DNA from: Cryptosporangium sp044454545
GTDB taxonomy: Bacteria > Actinomycetota > Actinomycetes > Mycobacteriales > Cryptosporangiaceae
Assembly (NCBI RefSeq): GCF_044454545.1
Contig: NZ_JBITDV010000020.1
Coordinates: forward strand, 1 to 64,000
Length of the DNA stretch: 64,000 nt
Direction of reading: 5' to 3'
In this document: positions 52,238 through 62,004 of the stretch, piece after piece
Layout of the letters: each line of letters starts with the position of its first letter
How positions within the stretch are numbered: position 1 is the first letter of the stretch
Notes under the pieces: generated by a model
Databases searched by the model: none
What the model saw: only the letters and a program-made list of their open reading frames with translations
Told to the model about the DNA's origin: nothing
Made by a program: the position numbers and the translations under genes

Positions 52238-55200
52238 GAGGACCGGCTTTGACCCAGGAAACAGCTCCTTACCTGTACGACGTGGGCCCCGGGGGTGGCC
52301 GACGACGGCAGGCACGGTCCTGGCTGCACACGGACGCGCCCCACATGTCCCTCCACGGAGACTGGCGGTTCCGCCTCCTGGCCGGCGTACCGGGCACACT
52401 CGGCGCACCCGGAGTACTGCCGGAGGGTGAGGCGCCGGACGCGTTCGCCGAACCCGGCTACGACGACTCCGGCTGGGACAGCCTGCCGGTCCCGAGCCAC
52501 TGGGTGCTGCACGGGGAGGGGCGCTACGGCTCGCCGCAGTACACCAACGTGCAGCTGCCCATCCCACAGGACCCGCCGTTCGCTCCGGACGAGAACCCCA
52601 CCGGCGACCACCGACGTACCGTCGTCGTCCCGGCCGCGTGGAAGGACCGTGACGTCTACGAGGCCGTCGTCCTGCGCTTCGACGGTGTCGAGTCGCGCTA
52701 CCGGGTGTGGGTCAACGGGACCGAGGTGGGGGTCGGCACCGGCTCGCGGCTCGCCCAGGAGTTCGATGTCACCGACGTCGTGACGGCCGGCGTCAACACC
52801 GTGGCGGTGCGGGTGCACCAGTGGTCGGCCTCGACGTACGTCGAGGACCAGGACCAGTGGTGGCTCCCCGGCATCTTCCGTGACGTCACCCTCCAGGCCC
52901 GGCCCGGCGGTGGCATCGAGGACGTCTGGCTCCGGGCGGGCTACGACTACACCAGCGGGCACGGACTCGTCACCGCCGAGCTGACGGCCGCGGACACCGC
53001 CTACCCGGTACGACTGCGGGTCCCCGAGCTCGGGGTGGACGTCGAGTGGGCGACCCCGGAGGACACCGCGCCCGTGGACGTCGGCGTCGTGCGGCCCTGG
53101 ACCGCGGAGCGGCCCCGGTTGTACGACGCGACGGTCGTCTCCGCGGGCGGTGCGGAGACGGTCTCGATCAGGCTGGGGTTCCGGACCGTGGAGATCGCCG
53201 GCGACCGCTTCCTCGTCAACGGGCGCCGGGTCGTGCTGCACGGGATGAACCGGCACGACACCCATCCCGACCTGGGCCGCGTCTTCGACGAGGACTTCGT
53301 GCGCCGCGACCTCGAGCTGATGAAGCGCCACAACGTCAACGCGATCCGCACCGCGCACTACCCGCCCCACCCGCGGGTGCTCGACCTCGCCGACGAGCTC
53401 GGCTTCTGGGTCATGCTCGAGTGCGACGTCGAGACGCACTCCTTCCACCACGGGGGCAGCGGCCTGGCGCCGGGCATCGACGAGTGGATGGGCAACCCGA
53501 GCGAGGACCCACGGTGGCGGGACGCCTTCCTTGACCGCATCGAGAGGACCGTCGAGCGGGACAAGAACCACCCGAGCGTCGTCATGTGGTCGCTCGGCAA
53601 CGAGTCGGGCACCGGGGCCAACCTCGCCGCCATGGCCACGTGGGTCCACGCGCGCGACCCGGAGCGTCCCGTCCACTACGAGGGCGACCGCGCCGGCGAG
53701 TACACCGACGTCTACTCGCGCATGTACGCCTCGATCGCCGAGGTCGCGAGCATCGGCAGCGACTCGACGGGCGCGCTCGAGAAGGCTTCCGTGGCCGAGT
53801 CGGCCCGACAGCGCACGAAGCCGTTCCTCCTCTGCGAGTACGTCCACGCCATGGGCAACGGCCCCGGGGGCATCGACCTCTACGAGGACCTCGTGCGCCG
53901 CTACCCCCGGCTACACGGAGGTTTCGTCTGGGAGTGGCGCGACCACGGCATACGTACCCGCACTGCGGACGGGGCGGAGTACTTCGGCTACGGCGGTGAC
54001 TTCGGGGAGACCGGCGTCCACGACGGCCACTTCTGCATGGATGGCATGGTGCTGTCCGACGGGACACCCACACCGGGCCTCGTCGAGTTCGCCGCGGTGG
54101 TGGCCCCGATCCACTTCGACGTCCGTACGGACGGGCGCAGCGTCGTCGTGACCGTCACCAACGCCCGGCACTCCGCGCCGACGGACGACCTCGTCTTCCC
54201 CTGGCGCCTCGAGCACGACGGCCAGGTCGTCCACGAGGGGGTGCTCGAGGTCGTGGGGGACGACGGTGGACCTGTACCGGCGGGCGGCACCGCCGTGGCC
54301 GAGCTGACCCTGCCCGGCGAGGGAGTGCGGGCCGGAACGGGTGAGGAGTGGTTCACCGTGTGCGCGGCACTGCGTGACGAGACGGCCTGGGCCTCGGCCG
54401 GCCACGTCCTGGCCTCTGCCCAGGCCTCGACCGCTCCCACCGGCCCCGCTGCCACCACCTCCACGAGGAGGCCGCCGACGAACGGGACCGCGCTCCCGAC
54501 CACAGGCGACTACTCGATCGGCCCGGCGGACTTCGCGGACGGCCACCTCGTGGCCCTGGCCGGCCTGCCGGTCCGTGGTCCGCTGCTCGCTCTCTGGCGC
54601 GCCCCGACCGACAACGACGCCGGCTCGCACATGGGCAGCTACGACGTGACCGACCCGATGGCGAACCTGGGTCTGGGCACGCCGGGGCCGTCGTACGCCT
54701 CCCAGTGGCGCGACGCTGGACTCGACCGGCTGAACGGACGCCTGGTGAGCCTGCACCGGACCGCCGACAGCCTCCGGCGCAGCAGCCGCTGGGCCGCCGC
54801 CGACTCGCGCCTGTCGGTCACCGTGGAGGAGCTCTGGCAGGTCGACGGTGATGGCGCCCGGCTCGGTCTGCGGCTGATCCCCTCCTCCCGCTGGAACCTC
54901 GTGTGGCCCCGGCTGGGTGTCCGCCTCGACCTGCCCGTCGACGTGGACCGGACGGCGTGGTTCGGCACGGGTCCCGGGGAGTCGTATCCCGACTCCCGTC
55001 GTGGCGTGCTCGTCGGCCGCTACCAGGCCGACATCGCCGAGTTGACGTTCCCCTACGCGTGGCCCCAGGAGAGCGGTCACCGCAGCGACCTGCGCAGCCT
55101 GGACCTCGGTACGGCCGGCGGGGGCTGGCTGCGGCTCGAGGCCGCCGCGGACCATCAGGGCCGGCGACCGGGGTTCACCCTAGCGCGGCACGTAGCGGAG

Positions 55201-55377
55201 GAGGTGGGGAAGGCGACGCACCAGCACGAGCTGCCCGCGCCGAAGCACAGCCACCTCTACCTGGACGCGGCTCAGAGCGGCCTGGGATCACGGGCCTGTG
55301 GACCGGACGCGTGGCCGGACGCGCTCCTGCGTCCCGAGACGCGCACCCTCGACCTGCTGCTGACGGCGCTGTCGTGA
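52234..55377 (+). CDS. GH2 beta-galactosidase (LacZ-type)
   Basis: 1047 residues in LacZ order: jelly-roll sugar-binding domain (YDDSGWDSLPVPSHW), Ig-like domain, TIM barrel with acid/base Glu457 (GNESGTG) and nucleophile Glu535 (LCEYVHAMGNGPG), then the C-terminal domain containing APTDNDAG and GTGPGESYPDS. Family GH2 also holds mannosidases and glucuronidases, but the EYVHAMGN and long C-terminal domain point to beta-galactosidase. The ATG at 52234 overlaps the GH38 stop; a TTG at 52249, better spaced from GAGAGGA, is an alternative. The stop overlaps the GH36 start (GTGA). Confidence 0.9.
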   Translation: MRGPALTQETAPYLYDVGPGGGRRRQARSWLHTDAPHMSLHGDWRFRLLAGVPGTLGAPGVLPEGEAPDAFAEPGYDDSGWDSLPVPSHWVLHGEGRYGSPQYTNVQLPIPQDPPFAPDENPTGDHRRTVVVPAAWKDRDVYEAVVLRFDGVESRYRVWVNGTEVGVGTGSRLAQEFDVTDVVTAGVNTVAVRVHQWSASTYVEDQDQWWLPGIFRDVTLQARPGGGIEDVWLRAGYDYTSGHGLVTAELTAADTAYPVRLRVPELGVDVEWATPEDTAPVDVGVVRPWTAERPRLYDATVVSAGGAETVSIRLGFRTVEIAGDRFLVNGRRVVLHGMNRHDTHPDLGRVFDEDFVRRDLELMKRHNVNAIRTAHYPPHPRVLDLADELGFWVMLECDVETHSFHHGGSGLAPGIDEWMGNPSEDPRWRDAFLDRIERTVERDKNHPSVVMWSLGNESGTGANLAAMATWVHARDPERPVHYEGDRAGEYTDVYSRMYASIAEVASIGSDSTGALEKASVAESARQRTKPFLLCEYVHAMGNGPGGIDLYEDLVRRYPRLHGGFVWEWRDHGIRTRTADGAEYFGYGGDFGETGVHDGHFCMDGMVLSDGTPTPGLVEFAAVVAPIHFDVRTDGRSVVVTVTNARHSAPTDDLVFPWRLEHDGQVVHEGVLEVVGDDGGPVPAGGTAVAELTLPGEGVRAGTGEEWFTVCAALRDETAWASAGHVLASAQASTAPTGPAATTSTRRPPTNGTALPTTGDYSIGPADFADGHLVALAGLPVRGPLLALWRAPTDNDAGSHMGSYDVTDPMANLGLGTPGPSYASQWRDAGLDRLNGRLVSLHRTADSLRRSSRWAAADSRLSVTVEELWQVDGDGARLGLRLIPSSRWNLVWPRLGVRLDLPVDVDRTAWFGTGPGESYPDSRRGVLVGRYQADIAELTFPYAWPQESGHRSDLRSLDLGTAGGGWLRLEAAADHQGRRPGFTLARHVAEEVGKATHQHELPAPKHSHLYLDAAQSGLGSRACGPDAWPDALLRPETRTLDLLLTALS

Positions 55378-57563
55378 CCGACCTGCCACTGCCCGCGCCG
55401 GACGTGCTCGTGCACCTCACCGCGTCCGGGGTGAGCGTGATCCTCGACTCGACGCAGGGCCGGCTGCCGGCCGTGGTGCACTGGGGTGCCGCACTGGGTG
55501 CCCAGTCGAAGGAGGACCTGCGCGCACTCAGCACCGCCGACGTGGAGCCCCGCGAGGGAAACGTCGTGGACGAGCCGGTCCGCCTGGCCATCCTCCCCGA
55601 GCACCACGCCGGCTGGCAGGGCAGACCCGGCGTCGCCGGACACCGCGACGGCGCGGACTGGTCACCGCGGTTCCAGGTGACAGGCCTGGACGTCGGGCCC
55701 GGAGCGACGGTCGACGGCGGCCTGGTGGACGGAGGGCCCTGCGCCCTCGTGTTCCACGCCCGTGACGAGGTGGCCATGCTCGACCTCGACCTCGAGATCG
55801 AACTCCTGGCGAGCGGCCTGCTGCGGGCCCGTGCCCGCCTGACGAACCGTGGCGACACCGCCTACACGGTCAGCGACCTCAGCCTGGCCATGCCGATTCC
55901 CTCCCGAGCGCGAGAGATCCTCGACTTCGCGGGTCGCTGGAGCAAGGAACGCATCCCCCAGCGCCGCGCGCTCGTCACCGGGATCCACGAGCGCGAGGGC
56001 CGCAAGGGACGCACCGGCCACGATGCAGCGACGATCCTCAGTGCCGGCGTCCCGGGCTTCGGCTTCTCCCGCGGCGAGGTCTGGGGTGTGCACGTGGCCT
56101 TCAGCGGCAACCACCGCCACTTCGCGGAGCGCCTCTCCACCGACGCGCAGGTCATCGGAGGTGGCGAGCTCCTGCTCCCGGGCGAGGTCCGGCTCGGGCG
56201 CGACGAGGACTACAGCGGGCCTTGGCTCTACGCGGCATACGGCGACGGGCTCGACGACCAGGCGTACCGCTTCCATCGCTTCCTGCGGGGCCGGGACACC
56301 CATCCCGCGCGGCCCCGGCCGGTCACGCTCAACGTCTGGGAGGCGGTGTACTTCGACCACGACGTCGACCGGCTCGTCGACCTCGCCGACCGCGCGGCCG
56401 CACTCGGCATCGAACGCTTCGTCCTCGACGACGGCTGGTTCCGCGGACGCCGGGACGACCGAAGGGGCCTCGGCGACTGGGTCGTCGACGAGACGGTGTG
56501 GCCGGACGGCCTTTCGCCGCTCGTCGACCGGGTCACCCGGCTCGGGATGGAGTTCGGGCTGTGGTTCGAGCCCGAGATGGTCAACGAGGACAGCGACGTG
56601 GTCCGTGCGCATCCCGAGTGGGTCATGCAGACCGGCGGACGACTCCCGCTCCGCGGCCGGCACCAACAGGTCCTCGACCTCGCGCACCCGCAGGCCTACA
56701 CCCACGTCCTGGAGCAGATGACCCGGGTCCTGTCGGACTACGACGTCGCCTGCATCAAGTGGGACCACAACCGTGACCTCGTCGACGCGGGCAGCATGCC
56801 GACCGGCGCCGCGGGGGTGCACCGGCAGACGCTCGCGGCATACCGCCTCATGGACGAGCTGAAGCGACGCTTCCCGGGGCTCGAGATCGAGTCCTGCTCC
56901 TCGGGCGGTGGGCGCGTGGACCTCGGCGTCCTTGAGCGGACGGACCGGGTGTGGGCCAGCGACTGCGTCGACCCTCTGGAGCGGCAGGGCATCAACCTGT
57001 GGACCATGCAGTTGCTCCCGCCCGAACTGGTCGGAGCGCACGTGGGCTCGCCGGTCAACGAGACGACCGGGCGGCGGCACGAGCTGTCGTTCCGGGCCGG
57101 CACCGCCGTCCACGGCCACTTCGGGATCGAGTGGGACCTCGCCAAGGCCTCGGCGAGCGAAATCCGTGACCTCGTCGAATGGGTTGCGTTCCACAAAGCA
57201 CACCGGGAGCTGCTGCACTCCGGTGACGTGATCCGCTCGGACGACAGCGACGCCACACTGTCCATCTACGGCGTCGTGAGCGCGGACCGATCGGAGGCGC
57301 TGGTATTCCTGGGCTACCTGAGCCGCCATGACGCGTCGCCCCGGGGACGGTTCACGCTGCCCGGCCTCGACCAGGACAAGCGGTACCGCATCGCTCCCGT
57401 CGTCGTCGGCACACCGGACGCCCGCCTCGCGCCGCCGTCGTGGTACCACGACGGCACGGGCATTGTCCTGAGCGGTCGGGCCCTGGCCGTCACCGGACTC
57501 CGGATCCCCGGTGCATGTCCCGAGCGGGTGGTGGTCCTGCGGGTGCAGGAGGAGGCCGGCTAG
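55374..57563 (+). CDS. GH36 alpha-galactosidase
   Basis: 729 residues, cytoplasmic. N-terminal beta-sandwich and a barrel with FVLDDGWFRGRRDD, nucleophile Asp464 (IKWDHNRD), the SSGGGRVDLGVLERTD loop and acid/base Asp530 (SDCVD). This is the AgaR/RafA-like bacterial GH36 type. It releases alpha-galactose from raffinose-family sugars or galactomannan fragments. GTG start at 55374 overlaps the GH2 stop. As last gene of the operon, together with alpha-mannosidase and beta-galactosidase, it points to a branched heteroglycan (galactomannan or glycoprotein glycan) as the natural target. Confidence 0.93.
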   Translation: MTDLPLPAPDVLVHLTASGVSVILDSTQGRLPAVVHWGAALGAQSKEDLRALSTADVEPREGNVVDEPVRLAILPEHHAGWQGRPGVAGHRDGADWSPRFQVTGLDVGPGATVDGGLVDGGPCALVFHARDEVAMLDLDLEIELLASGLLRARARLTNRGDTAYTVSDLSLAMPIPSRAREILDFAGRWSKERIPQRRALVTGIHEREGRKGRTGHDAATILSAGVPGFGFSRGEVWGVHVAFSGNHRHFAERLSTDAQVIGGGELLLPGEVRLGRDEDYSGPWLYAAYGDGLDDQAYRFHRFLRGRDTHPARPRPVTLNVWEAVYFDHDVDRLVDLADRAAALGIERFVLDDGWFRGRRDDRRGLGDWVVDETVWPDGLSPLVDRVTRLGMEFGLWFEPEMVNEDSDVVRAHPEWVMQTGGRLPLRGRHQQVLDLAHPQAYTHVLEQMTRVLSDYDVACIKWDHNRDLVDAGSMPTGAAGVHRQTLAAYRLMDELKRRFPGLEIESCSSGGGRVDLGVLERTDRVWASDCVDPLERQGINLWTMQLLPPELVGAHVGSPVNETTGRRHELSFRAGTAVHGHFGIEWDLAKASASEIRDLVEWVAFHKAHRELLHSGDVIRSDDSDATLSIYGVVSADRSEALVFLGYLSRHDASPRGRFTLPGLDQDKRYRIAPVVVGTPDARLAPPSWYHDGTGIVLSGRALAVTGLRIPGACPERVVVLRVQEEAG

Positions 57564-57912
57564 GCACAAGCGCTGCGCTATGTCGGCAGCCGGCGCGATC
57601 GTTGCTGGTCGGTCGGCCCGAGGGCGAACGGAGGCCGGCATCGCCGTCAATTCATTGTCCGGTGGGGGAGGATGGCGGCTTGAGCTCGGCGTCGACGACG
57701 ATTCCGAGGAAACATTTTCTGAGGAGCCCGATTTTGTAAAAGTGCAGGCAGAGTCGGGGAGGCGGAAGCTTGGAAGGCGAGGTTCAACGCCCCCTTTACT
57801 CGGGGGAGCTAGGTAAGGCCGAGGGCGAGGCGGGGCTCTGAGATCTACAGCAGAGCTGCCGCCATTGAATGCCGTCACAGCAGGGCCAGCTCAGCCTTTA
57901 ACGCTGACGGCG
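57564..57912. other. Intergenic region after the glycosidase operon, no gene recognised
   Basis: Somewhat lower GC than the surroundings, with short open frames lacking ribosome sites. A weak hairpin (CCCC TTTACT CGGGG, near 57,791-57,805) could end operon transcription. Nothing else is supported. Confidence 0.4.
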
Positions 57913-57958
57913 GTGTGCTCATGGTTCGGCTCGGTCTCGGACACAGCAAACCCCACGG
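57913..57958 (+). repeat. Right copy of about 46-bp imperfect direct repeat
   Basis: Begins GTGTGCTCATGGTTCGGCTC and ends CCCCACGG. It matches 43,596-43,640 in the same orientation at roughly 40 positions with two small indels. It is a candidate att-like or duplicated end of the glycan island. Confidence 0.55.
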
Positions 57959-58590
57959 GTAGATCGTGGCAGGTCAATGGCATTGCTTGGCTGCTCTGAA
58001 CTGCCGTCGGCTCGTCCGTTCGGACGATCGATCTTTCTTTCGTTTTCGTCTTGCGGAGTCCGACTAATCGTGGACGCTCGGGGTTCGTCGCCGATCCAAG
58101 CATCGGACCGCACCATGGCGCGGTCCGATCGTTGCGGCCGAGGTGGGGGGCCGAGAACTGCGCTGCGAAGCGTTCAGCAATGGGGTCCTGTCACTCGTGC
58201 CGTTCCTCGATGTATGCGATCGTGCCGCAGTGGCCGCGCTTCCGGACATCATCGCGATGTTGCGAGCGGACGCTGGCGGCTGACGGAGGAACGCGGGAGC
58301 CAACGACGCGTCCCCGGGCACGTGGACGGAGTGGCTACTGGTGCTCGGGATGTGCTGCGTAGAGTCAGAACCCGCATCCGTCGGTGAAGTGATCGAGCAG
58401 GTGAGTGATTGAGCGACGACCTGAAGCGGCTAGGCCCGCCGGGTTTCCAAGATGTTGCCGCCGCTCTCGCTGTCGCCTCCCAGCGTTCGGCGAGGACCTG
58501 ACATGAGCGCCAACAACAGCTCGCTGACTGTTCTCGCCGCCGACCGCGTTGTCGCCTTCGACGTCGTGGGCGCCACTGGCTTGCAGCCCG
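57959..58590. other. Gene-poor boundary region
   Basis: Lower-GC sequence with only short frames and no recognisable domain on either strand. A 31-codon frame from ATG 58503 (MSANNSSLTVLAADRVVAFD...) ends at 58598, overlapping the stop of the acyl-CoA synthetase by a few bases. It may be the stub of a gene cut at the island boundary. No RNA gene was found. Confidence 0.35.
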
Positions 58591-60153
58591 TCAGTTGACT
58601 TGGCGCTCGTGCTCCTCCCAGTACGGTGCTCGTAGCTTGAACTTCTGCAGCTTGCCGGTAGCGGTGCGCGCCAGCTCGCCGCGGAACTCCACCGAGGTCG
58701 GCGCCTTATAGCCCGCCAGCCGCTCTTTGCACCACGCGATCAGCGCGCTCTCGGTTTCCGCGTTGGGGGAGGCGCCGTCGGTGAGCACCACCAGGGCCTT
58801 GATCGTCTCGCCCCATTTCTCGCTCGGCACTCCGATCACTGCGACCTCCGCGACGGCCCGGTGGGAGAACAGCACGTCTTCCACCTCGATCGAGGACACG
58901 TTCTCGCCGCCGGTGATGATGACGTCCTTCTTGCGGTCGCTGATCGTGAGGTAGCCGTCCTCACCGATCACGCCTCCGTCCCCGGTGTGGAACCAGCCCT
59001 GGTCGAGAGCCTTCGCCGTCTCCTCGGGCTGTTCCCAGTAGCTTTCGAGCACGACGTTGGATCGGGCCAGTACCTCTCCGCCGCCCTCGCCGTCGGCGTC
59101 GGGCTCGGAGATCGCAAGACGTACCCCGAGCGCCGGTGCGCCGGCGCGGGTCAACTGAATCGCCCGCTCCTCGGCGGGCAGGTCGTCCCACTCCGCGCGG
59201 GCTCGGTTGACGGTCAGCAGAGGCGAGGTCTCGGTGAGCCCGTAGATCTGGATGAACTCCCAACCCAGTTCCTGTTCGACCCGCATTACGGTTTTCGTCG
59301 GTGGTGGGGCGCCCGCCATGATGATCCGTACCCGGTCGCGCCCTGGGATCTCGCCCTCCCACGACTGCGCCGCTTCCAGCACGGCTGCGGCCACGGCCGG
59401 CGCCGCGCACATCACGGTGACGCCGTGGTCGCGGACCCGCCGCAGAATCTCCGCGCCGTCGATCTTGCGGATCACGACCTGCTTCACGCCGATGCCGGTC
59501 ATCGCGAACGGCATCCCCCAGCCGTTGGCGTGGAACATCGGCAGCGTGTGCAAGTAGACGTCGCGGTCGCTCACCCCGGCGTGGAGGCCGAAGGTGACCG
59601 CGTTGGTCCACAAATTGCGGTGTGTGATCTGCACGCCCTTGGGCCGTGCGGTCGTGCCGGAGGTGTAGTTGATCGTGGCGGTCGCGGTTTCGTCGTGCTC
59701 CCACGGCGCGGGCTCTGCGCCTCGGCCGGCGTAGAGGTCTTCGTCGGCACCCAGGACGAGCTTCGTCTCGCAGTCGACGTCCTGGAGCACTTCCTCGAGT
59801 TCCGGGTCGACGTAGAGGACCCGGGCCCCCGAGTGTTCGACGATGTACCGCACCTCGTCGGGCCGGAGCCGGAAGTTCACCGGTACCAGCACCCGTCCCC
59901 AGCCGCACACGCCGAAGAACGAGGTGAGCAGCCGGCTGCTGTTGTGGCTGATGACCGCCACCCGCTCGCCTAGGCCGATGCCGAGCTCGTCGAGCCGCGT
60001 GGCCTGCCGACGGGCGAGGTCGCCGATCTGCCGGTAGGTCAGTGATCCGTGGCTCGGCGCCGGCTGGGCCGGTTCGTCGACCACGCCGACCCGGTCGCCG
60101 TAGACCTGAACGGCGCGGTCGAGAAAGTCATTGACGCTGAACGGGACGAACAC
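58591..60153 (-). CDS. AMP-forming acyl-CoA synthetase
   Basis: 520 residues of the ANL superfamily. The ATP loop is YTSGTTARPKGV, followed by LPMFHANGWG and the A5/A7-type motifs GLTETSPLLTVN and GWFHTGDGG. The hinge is DRKKDVIITGGENVSSIEVE and the catalytic lysine lies near the end in RTATGKLQKFKLR. It activates a carboxylic acid to its CoA ester; similar medium- and long-chain or terpenoid-acid ligases are common in catabolic clusters. The GTG at 60153 follows GAGGAG. It is the last gene of the minus-strand operon, 59 bp after the thiolase stop. Confidence 0.9.
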   Translation of the reverse strand: MFVPFSVNDFLDRAVQVYGDRVGVVDEPAQPAPSHGSLTYRQIGDLARRQATRLDELGIGLGERVAVISHNSSRLLTSFFGVCGWGRVLVPVNFRLRPDEVRYIVEHSGARVLYVDPELEEVLQDVDCETKLVLGADEDLYAGRGAEPAPWEHDETATATINYTSGTTARPKGVQITHRNLWTNAVTFGLHAGVSDRDVYLHTLPMFHANGWGMPFAMTGIGVKQVVIRKIDGAEILRRVRDHGVTVMCAAPAVAAAVLEAAQSWEGEIPGRDRVRIIMAGAPPPTKTVMRVEQELGWEFIQIYGLTETSPLLTVNRARAEWDDLPAEERAIQLTRAGAPALGVRLAISEPDADGEGGGEVLARSNVVLESYWEQPEETAKALDQGWFHTGDGGVIGEDGYLTISDRKKDVIITGGENVSSIEVEDVLFSHRAVAEVAVIGVPSEKWGETIKALVVLTDGASPNAETESALIAWCKERLAGYKAPTSVEFRGELARTATGKLQKFKLRAPYWEEHERQVN

Positions 60154-60212
60154 GAAGTCTCCTCGAGGTGATCAGATGCTGTCTCAGCCGGTGACAGATC
60201 AGAGGCGGGAGG

Positions 60213-61382
60213 TCATTGCCCCGTGAGGACGCTGGCGTAGTTGGCGACGGCGAGCCCTCCCGTGTTGTGAACAGCAGCGATCGTGGCGTCCGGCACCTGC
60301 ATCTCCCCGGCGGTCCCGGTCAGTTGCATGGCCGCGAGCACGTGCTGGCTGACGCCGGTGGCGGCGACCGGGTGTCCTTTGGACTTCAGTCCTCCGGACG
60401 GGTTCACCGGCAGGTCGCCGTCGCGGTGCAGGCGTCCCTCGGCGAGCACCCGTGCGCCCTGACCGCGCTCGGCGATCCCGAGTGCCTCGTAGAGGTTGAG
60501 CTCGGCGATGGTGAAGCAGTCGTGCAACTCGACCAGGGACAGGTCGGCGTGCGTAACTCCGGCCAGCTCCAGCGCTCGCTGCCACGCCAGCGTCGTGGCA
60601 GCGAAGGCGAGCGGGTCCCGCTTGGGCGCGGGCAGGAAGTCGTTGGCGTGCGCGAGGCCGAGGAACCGCACCGGTGCCGCGGTCGCCGTCGTGAGCACGA
60701 GCGCGGCGGCGCCGTCCGAGACGGGTGAGCAGTCCGTGCGTCGCAAGGGATCAGCAACCATCGGGTTGCGCGCCGAGACGGTCCGGCAGAATTCCTCGTC
60801 GAAGTCTCTGCGCAGGTGCGCGTACGGGTTGGCGAGCGCGTTGTGGTGGCTCTTCGCGGCAATGGACGCCAATGTGTCGGAGCAGTCGCCGTATCTCTCG
60901 GAGTAGGTCTTCGCCACCTCGGCGAAGAGGCCGGCGAAGCCTGTGGCCGAGGTGCTTCCGGCCGACTCGTAGTCGGCTCCGAGCAGTCCTGCGCCGACGA
61001 CGTCGGCCGGGGCATCGGACATCTTCTCCGCACCGATCACCAGAACTGTGCGCGCGGTCCCCGCGAGGAGCGAGGCCACACCCTGGTGCACGGCCGCCGA
61101 ACCGGAGGCGCAGGCGTTCTCGACGCGGGTCGCCGGCCGGCCGAAGAGATCGTCGGAGATCTGCAGGGCGAGAGATGAAGGGAAGCCCAGGGGATGGATT
61201 CCGCTGTTGAACTGGCCCAGGAAGATGGCGTCGACGTCACCCGGATCGAGCCCGGCGCCCGCCAGCGCCTCGCGCGCCGCTCGGACGATGAGGTTCTCCA
61301 ACGAGTCGTCGAGTTTGCCGAAGGGGGTGTGCCCCCACCCGGCGATGTACACCTCTGCGCCGAAGCGTTCTGCCAGGGTCAT
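60213..61382 (-). CDS. Thiolase-family acetyl-CoA acyltransferase (SCP-x-like)
   Basis: 389 residues. The acyl-carrying Cys91 lies in VENACASGSAAVHQG. The His-containing motif is GGLKSKGHPVAATGVSQH and the HDCFTIAE segment is typical of SCP-2/SCP-x-type thiolases. The usual final Cys-x-Gly motif is replaced by HNTGGLAVANY, as in other members of this non-classical group. It cleaves 3-ketoacyl-CoA, or may act in synthesis. The ATG at 61382 overlaps the stop of the corrected CoA-transferase frame. Confidence 0.88.
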   Translation of the reverse strand: MTLAERFGAEVYIAGWGHTPFGKLDDSLENLIVRAAREALAGAGLDPGDVDAIFLGQFNSGIHPLGFPSSLALQISDDLFGRPATRVENACASGSAAVHQGVASLLAGTARTVLVIGAEKMSDAPADVVGAGLLGADYESAGSTSATGFAGLFAEVAKTYSERYGDCSDTLASIAAKSHHNALANPYAHLRRDFDEEFCRTVSARNPMVADPLRRTDCSPVSDGAAALVLTTATAAPVRFLGLAHANDFLPAPKRDPLAFAATTLAWQRALELAGVTHADLSLVELHDCFTIAELNLYEALGIAERGQGARVLAEGRLHRDGDLPVNPSGGLKSKGHPVAATGVSQHVLAAMQLTGTAGEMQVPDATIAAVHNTGGLAVANYASVLTGQ

Positions 61383-62004
61383 GCGGACTCCGCCTGCTCG
61401 TCGATGGTGAATGGCGCCCGGTGAGCGCGACCAGCTCTTGCGTGGTCACGCCGGGGGCGCGACGGACCAGGACCAACTGCTGCTCGGTCACGTCGAACAC
61501 GGCACGGTCGGTGATGATCCGGTCGACCACCCGAGCGCCGGTCAGGGGAAGATCGCACTGCGCGACGACCTTGGGCGAACCCGTCTTCGTCACGTGACCG
61601 GTCAGCACGATGACGCGTCGTGCGCCCGCGACAAGGTCCATCGCTCCACCCATTCCCTTCCCCGCGCCACCGGCACGCAGACGCTCGGCCAGCGTTCCCT
61701 GCGGCGCGAACTCGACCTGGATCGAGCCGTCGAGATAGCGCCGCGCGAAGCGACTGTTCTCCCCGACGTACGACGCGATGACCCGTGACACGCGATCACC
61801 GTCGATCAATCGCCCGAGTCCGACGCCGTCGAGGCCCATGTTGTTGGACACGACGGTGAGGTCGCGGACGCCGAGGCGGTCGACCAGCTCGATCAGGCCG
61901 AAGGGGTTGCCGCACAGCCCGAATCCGCCGACCGCGAGTGCGCACCCGTCGACCAGTACCGCAGCTAGCTGCTCGGTGACGTCCTCACGGATTTTGGTCC
62001 TCAC
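61379..62004 (-). pseudogene. CoA-transferase subunit A/subunit B hybrid, frameshifted
   Basis: Residues 1-112 are the N-terminus of a 3-oxoacid CoA-transferase A subunit (VGGFGLCGNPFGLIELVDRL, ASYVGENSRFARRYL, GTLAERLRAGGAG). The next residues are the C-terminus of a B subunit (KGMGGAMDLVAGARRVIVLT, then LPLTGARVVDRIITD). Everything between, including the SENG catalytic Glu of subunit B, is deleted. At about 61,420 one base is missing; the restored frame gives APFTIDEQAESA and a stop overlapping the thiolase ATG. The product cannot transfer CoA. Confidence 0.8.

Noticed and set aside
57977..58387. 136-codon plus-strand open frame in the boundary region
   Set aside because: No ribosome site, no domain and irregular codon use; reported only as gene-poor sequence.
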